A DNA stretch of 64,000 nt, from assembly GCA_014549065.1 (NCBI GenBank), contig JACDOX010000034.1:2993356-3057355 (forward strand). The letters run 5' to 3'. Positions 63,899 through 64,000 of the stretch are shown piece after piece. The DNA comes from Cardinalis cardinalis. Taxonomy: Eukaryota; Chordata; Aves; Passeriformes; Cardinalidae. Numbering within the stretch: the first letter of the stretch is position 1; every line of letters begins with the position of its first letter. The notes under the pieces are model-generated. The model searched no databases, had not been told where the DNA came from, and saw only the letters and a list, made by a program, of their open reading frames with translations. Both the position numbers and the translations under genes were made by a program.

Positions 63899-64000
63899 GT
63901 TTTCTTTATTTTTTCTAAGTAAGAGCCTGCTTTGCTTATTCCTGGTCACATCTCACAGCAGATGCCAGGGGGAGGGTATCTTCGTGGGGGCGCTGACATT

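Larger units (their letters stand above)
62763..63998 (+). mobile_element. Long LTR at window edge, ERVL-like, probable 5' LTR of a provirus
   Basis: The element begins TGTGGTGGTTTGACAGG at 62763 and a CA end fits at 63997-63998 in 'ggggcgctgaca', giving about 1.24 kb with TG...CA ends. It holds CCAAT-like motifs near its left end (62810 and 62850), GA-rich microsatellites (63101-63118 and 63363-63380), a GC-rich middle, a T/C-rich 'tttctttcttctcttgtag' stretch, and AATAAA at 63893-63898 followed by T-rich sequence as expected of R/U5. I recall the GGGGGCGCTGACA-type terminus from bird ERVL LTRs, where a primer-binding site follows. The last two bases of the window (TT) do not repeat any left flank, so a solo LTR is unlikely unless the end is elsewhere. 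Antisense open frames of about 200 codons inside it are by-products of its GC-rich composition. Confidence 0.72.

Noticed and set aside
1..64000. CRISPR arrays, operons, tRNA or rRNA genes, mitochondrial insert
   Set aside because: No regularly spaced repeats, no bacterial gene organisation, no cloverleaf or rRNA core sequence and no mitochondrial gene text were recognised on either strand.

Overview
The window looks like avian nuclear DNA, probably from a songbird. The grounds are one recognisable vertebrate gene with normal GT-AG introns, several CR1 LINE fragments with the typical bird 3' tail, and LTR sequences that I recall as families common in passerine genomes. The species cannot be named. 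Isolated single Ns are scattered throughout and look like masked ambiguous bases, not assembly gaps.

Region by region. Positions 1-15280 hold the 3' end of GUCY1A2 on the + strand, which encodes the alpha-2 subunit of nitric-oxide-sensitive soluble guanylate cyclase. There is a partial intron (1-4108), the penultimate coding exon (4109-4263), a 10.8 kb intron (4264-15072) carrying two CR1 insertions, and the terminal coding exon (15073-15280). The two exons encode the last part of the cyclase catalytic domain and the C-terminal tail. That tail ends in Glu-Thr-Ser-Leu, a class I PDZ ligand. The 3' UTR starts at 15281. It may stop near a poly(A) signal at 16008, or it may run about 17.7 kb to one at 32933. 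The sequence alone does not settle which.

From about 33 kb to the right end I find no convincing protein-coding gene. This fits the gene-poor interval that lies 3' of GUCY1A2 in other vertebrates. What can be identified there is mostly repeats: five CR1 fragments, some with internal deletions or small tandem duplications; a degraded ERVL-like LTR (47583-47898); an intact solo LTR with a perfect 6-bp target-site duplication (54044-54414); several short tandem duplications and T/G-rich tracts; and a 1.24 kb LTR (62763-63998) that reaches the right edge and is probably the 5' LTR of a provirus continuing outside the window.

I found no new multi-gene system. The items most worth a second look are the edge LTR, the possible very long GUCY1A2 3' UTR with miR-144-type and Pumilio-type sites, a short exon-like segment at 29841-29889, and a possible decayed coding remnant on the minus strand near 400-1010.
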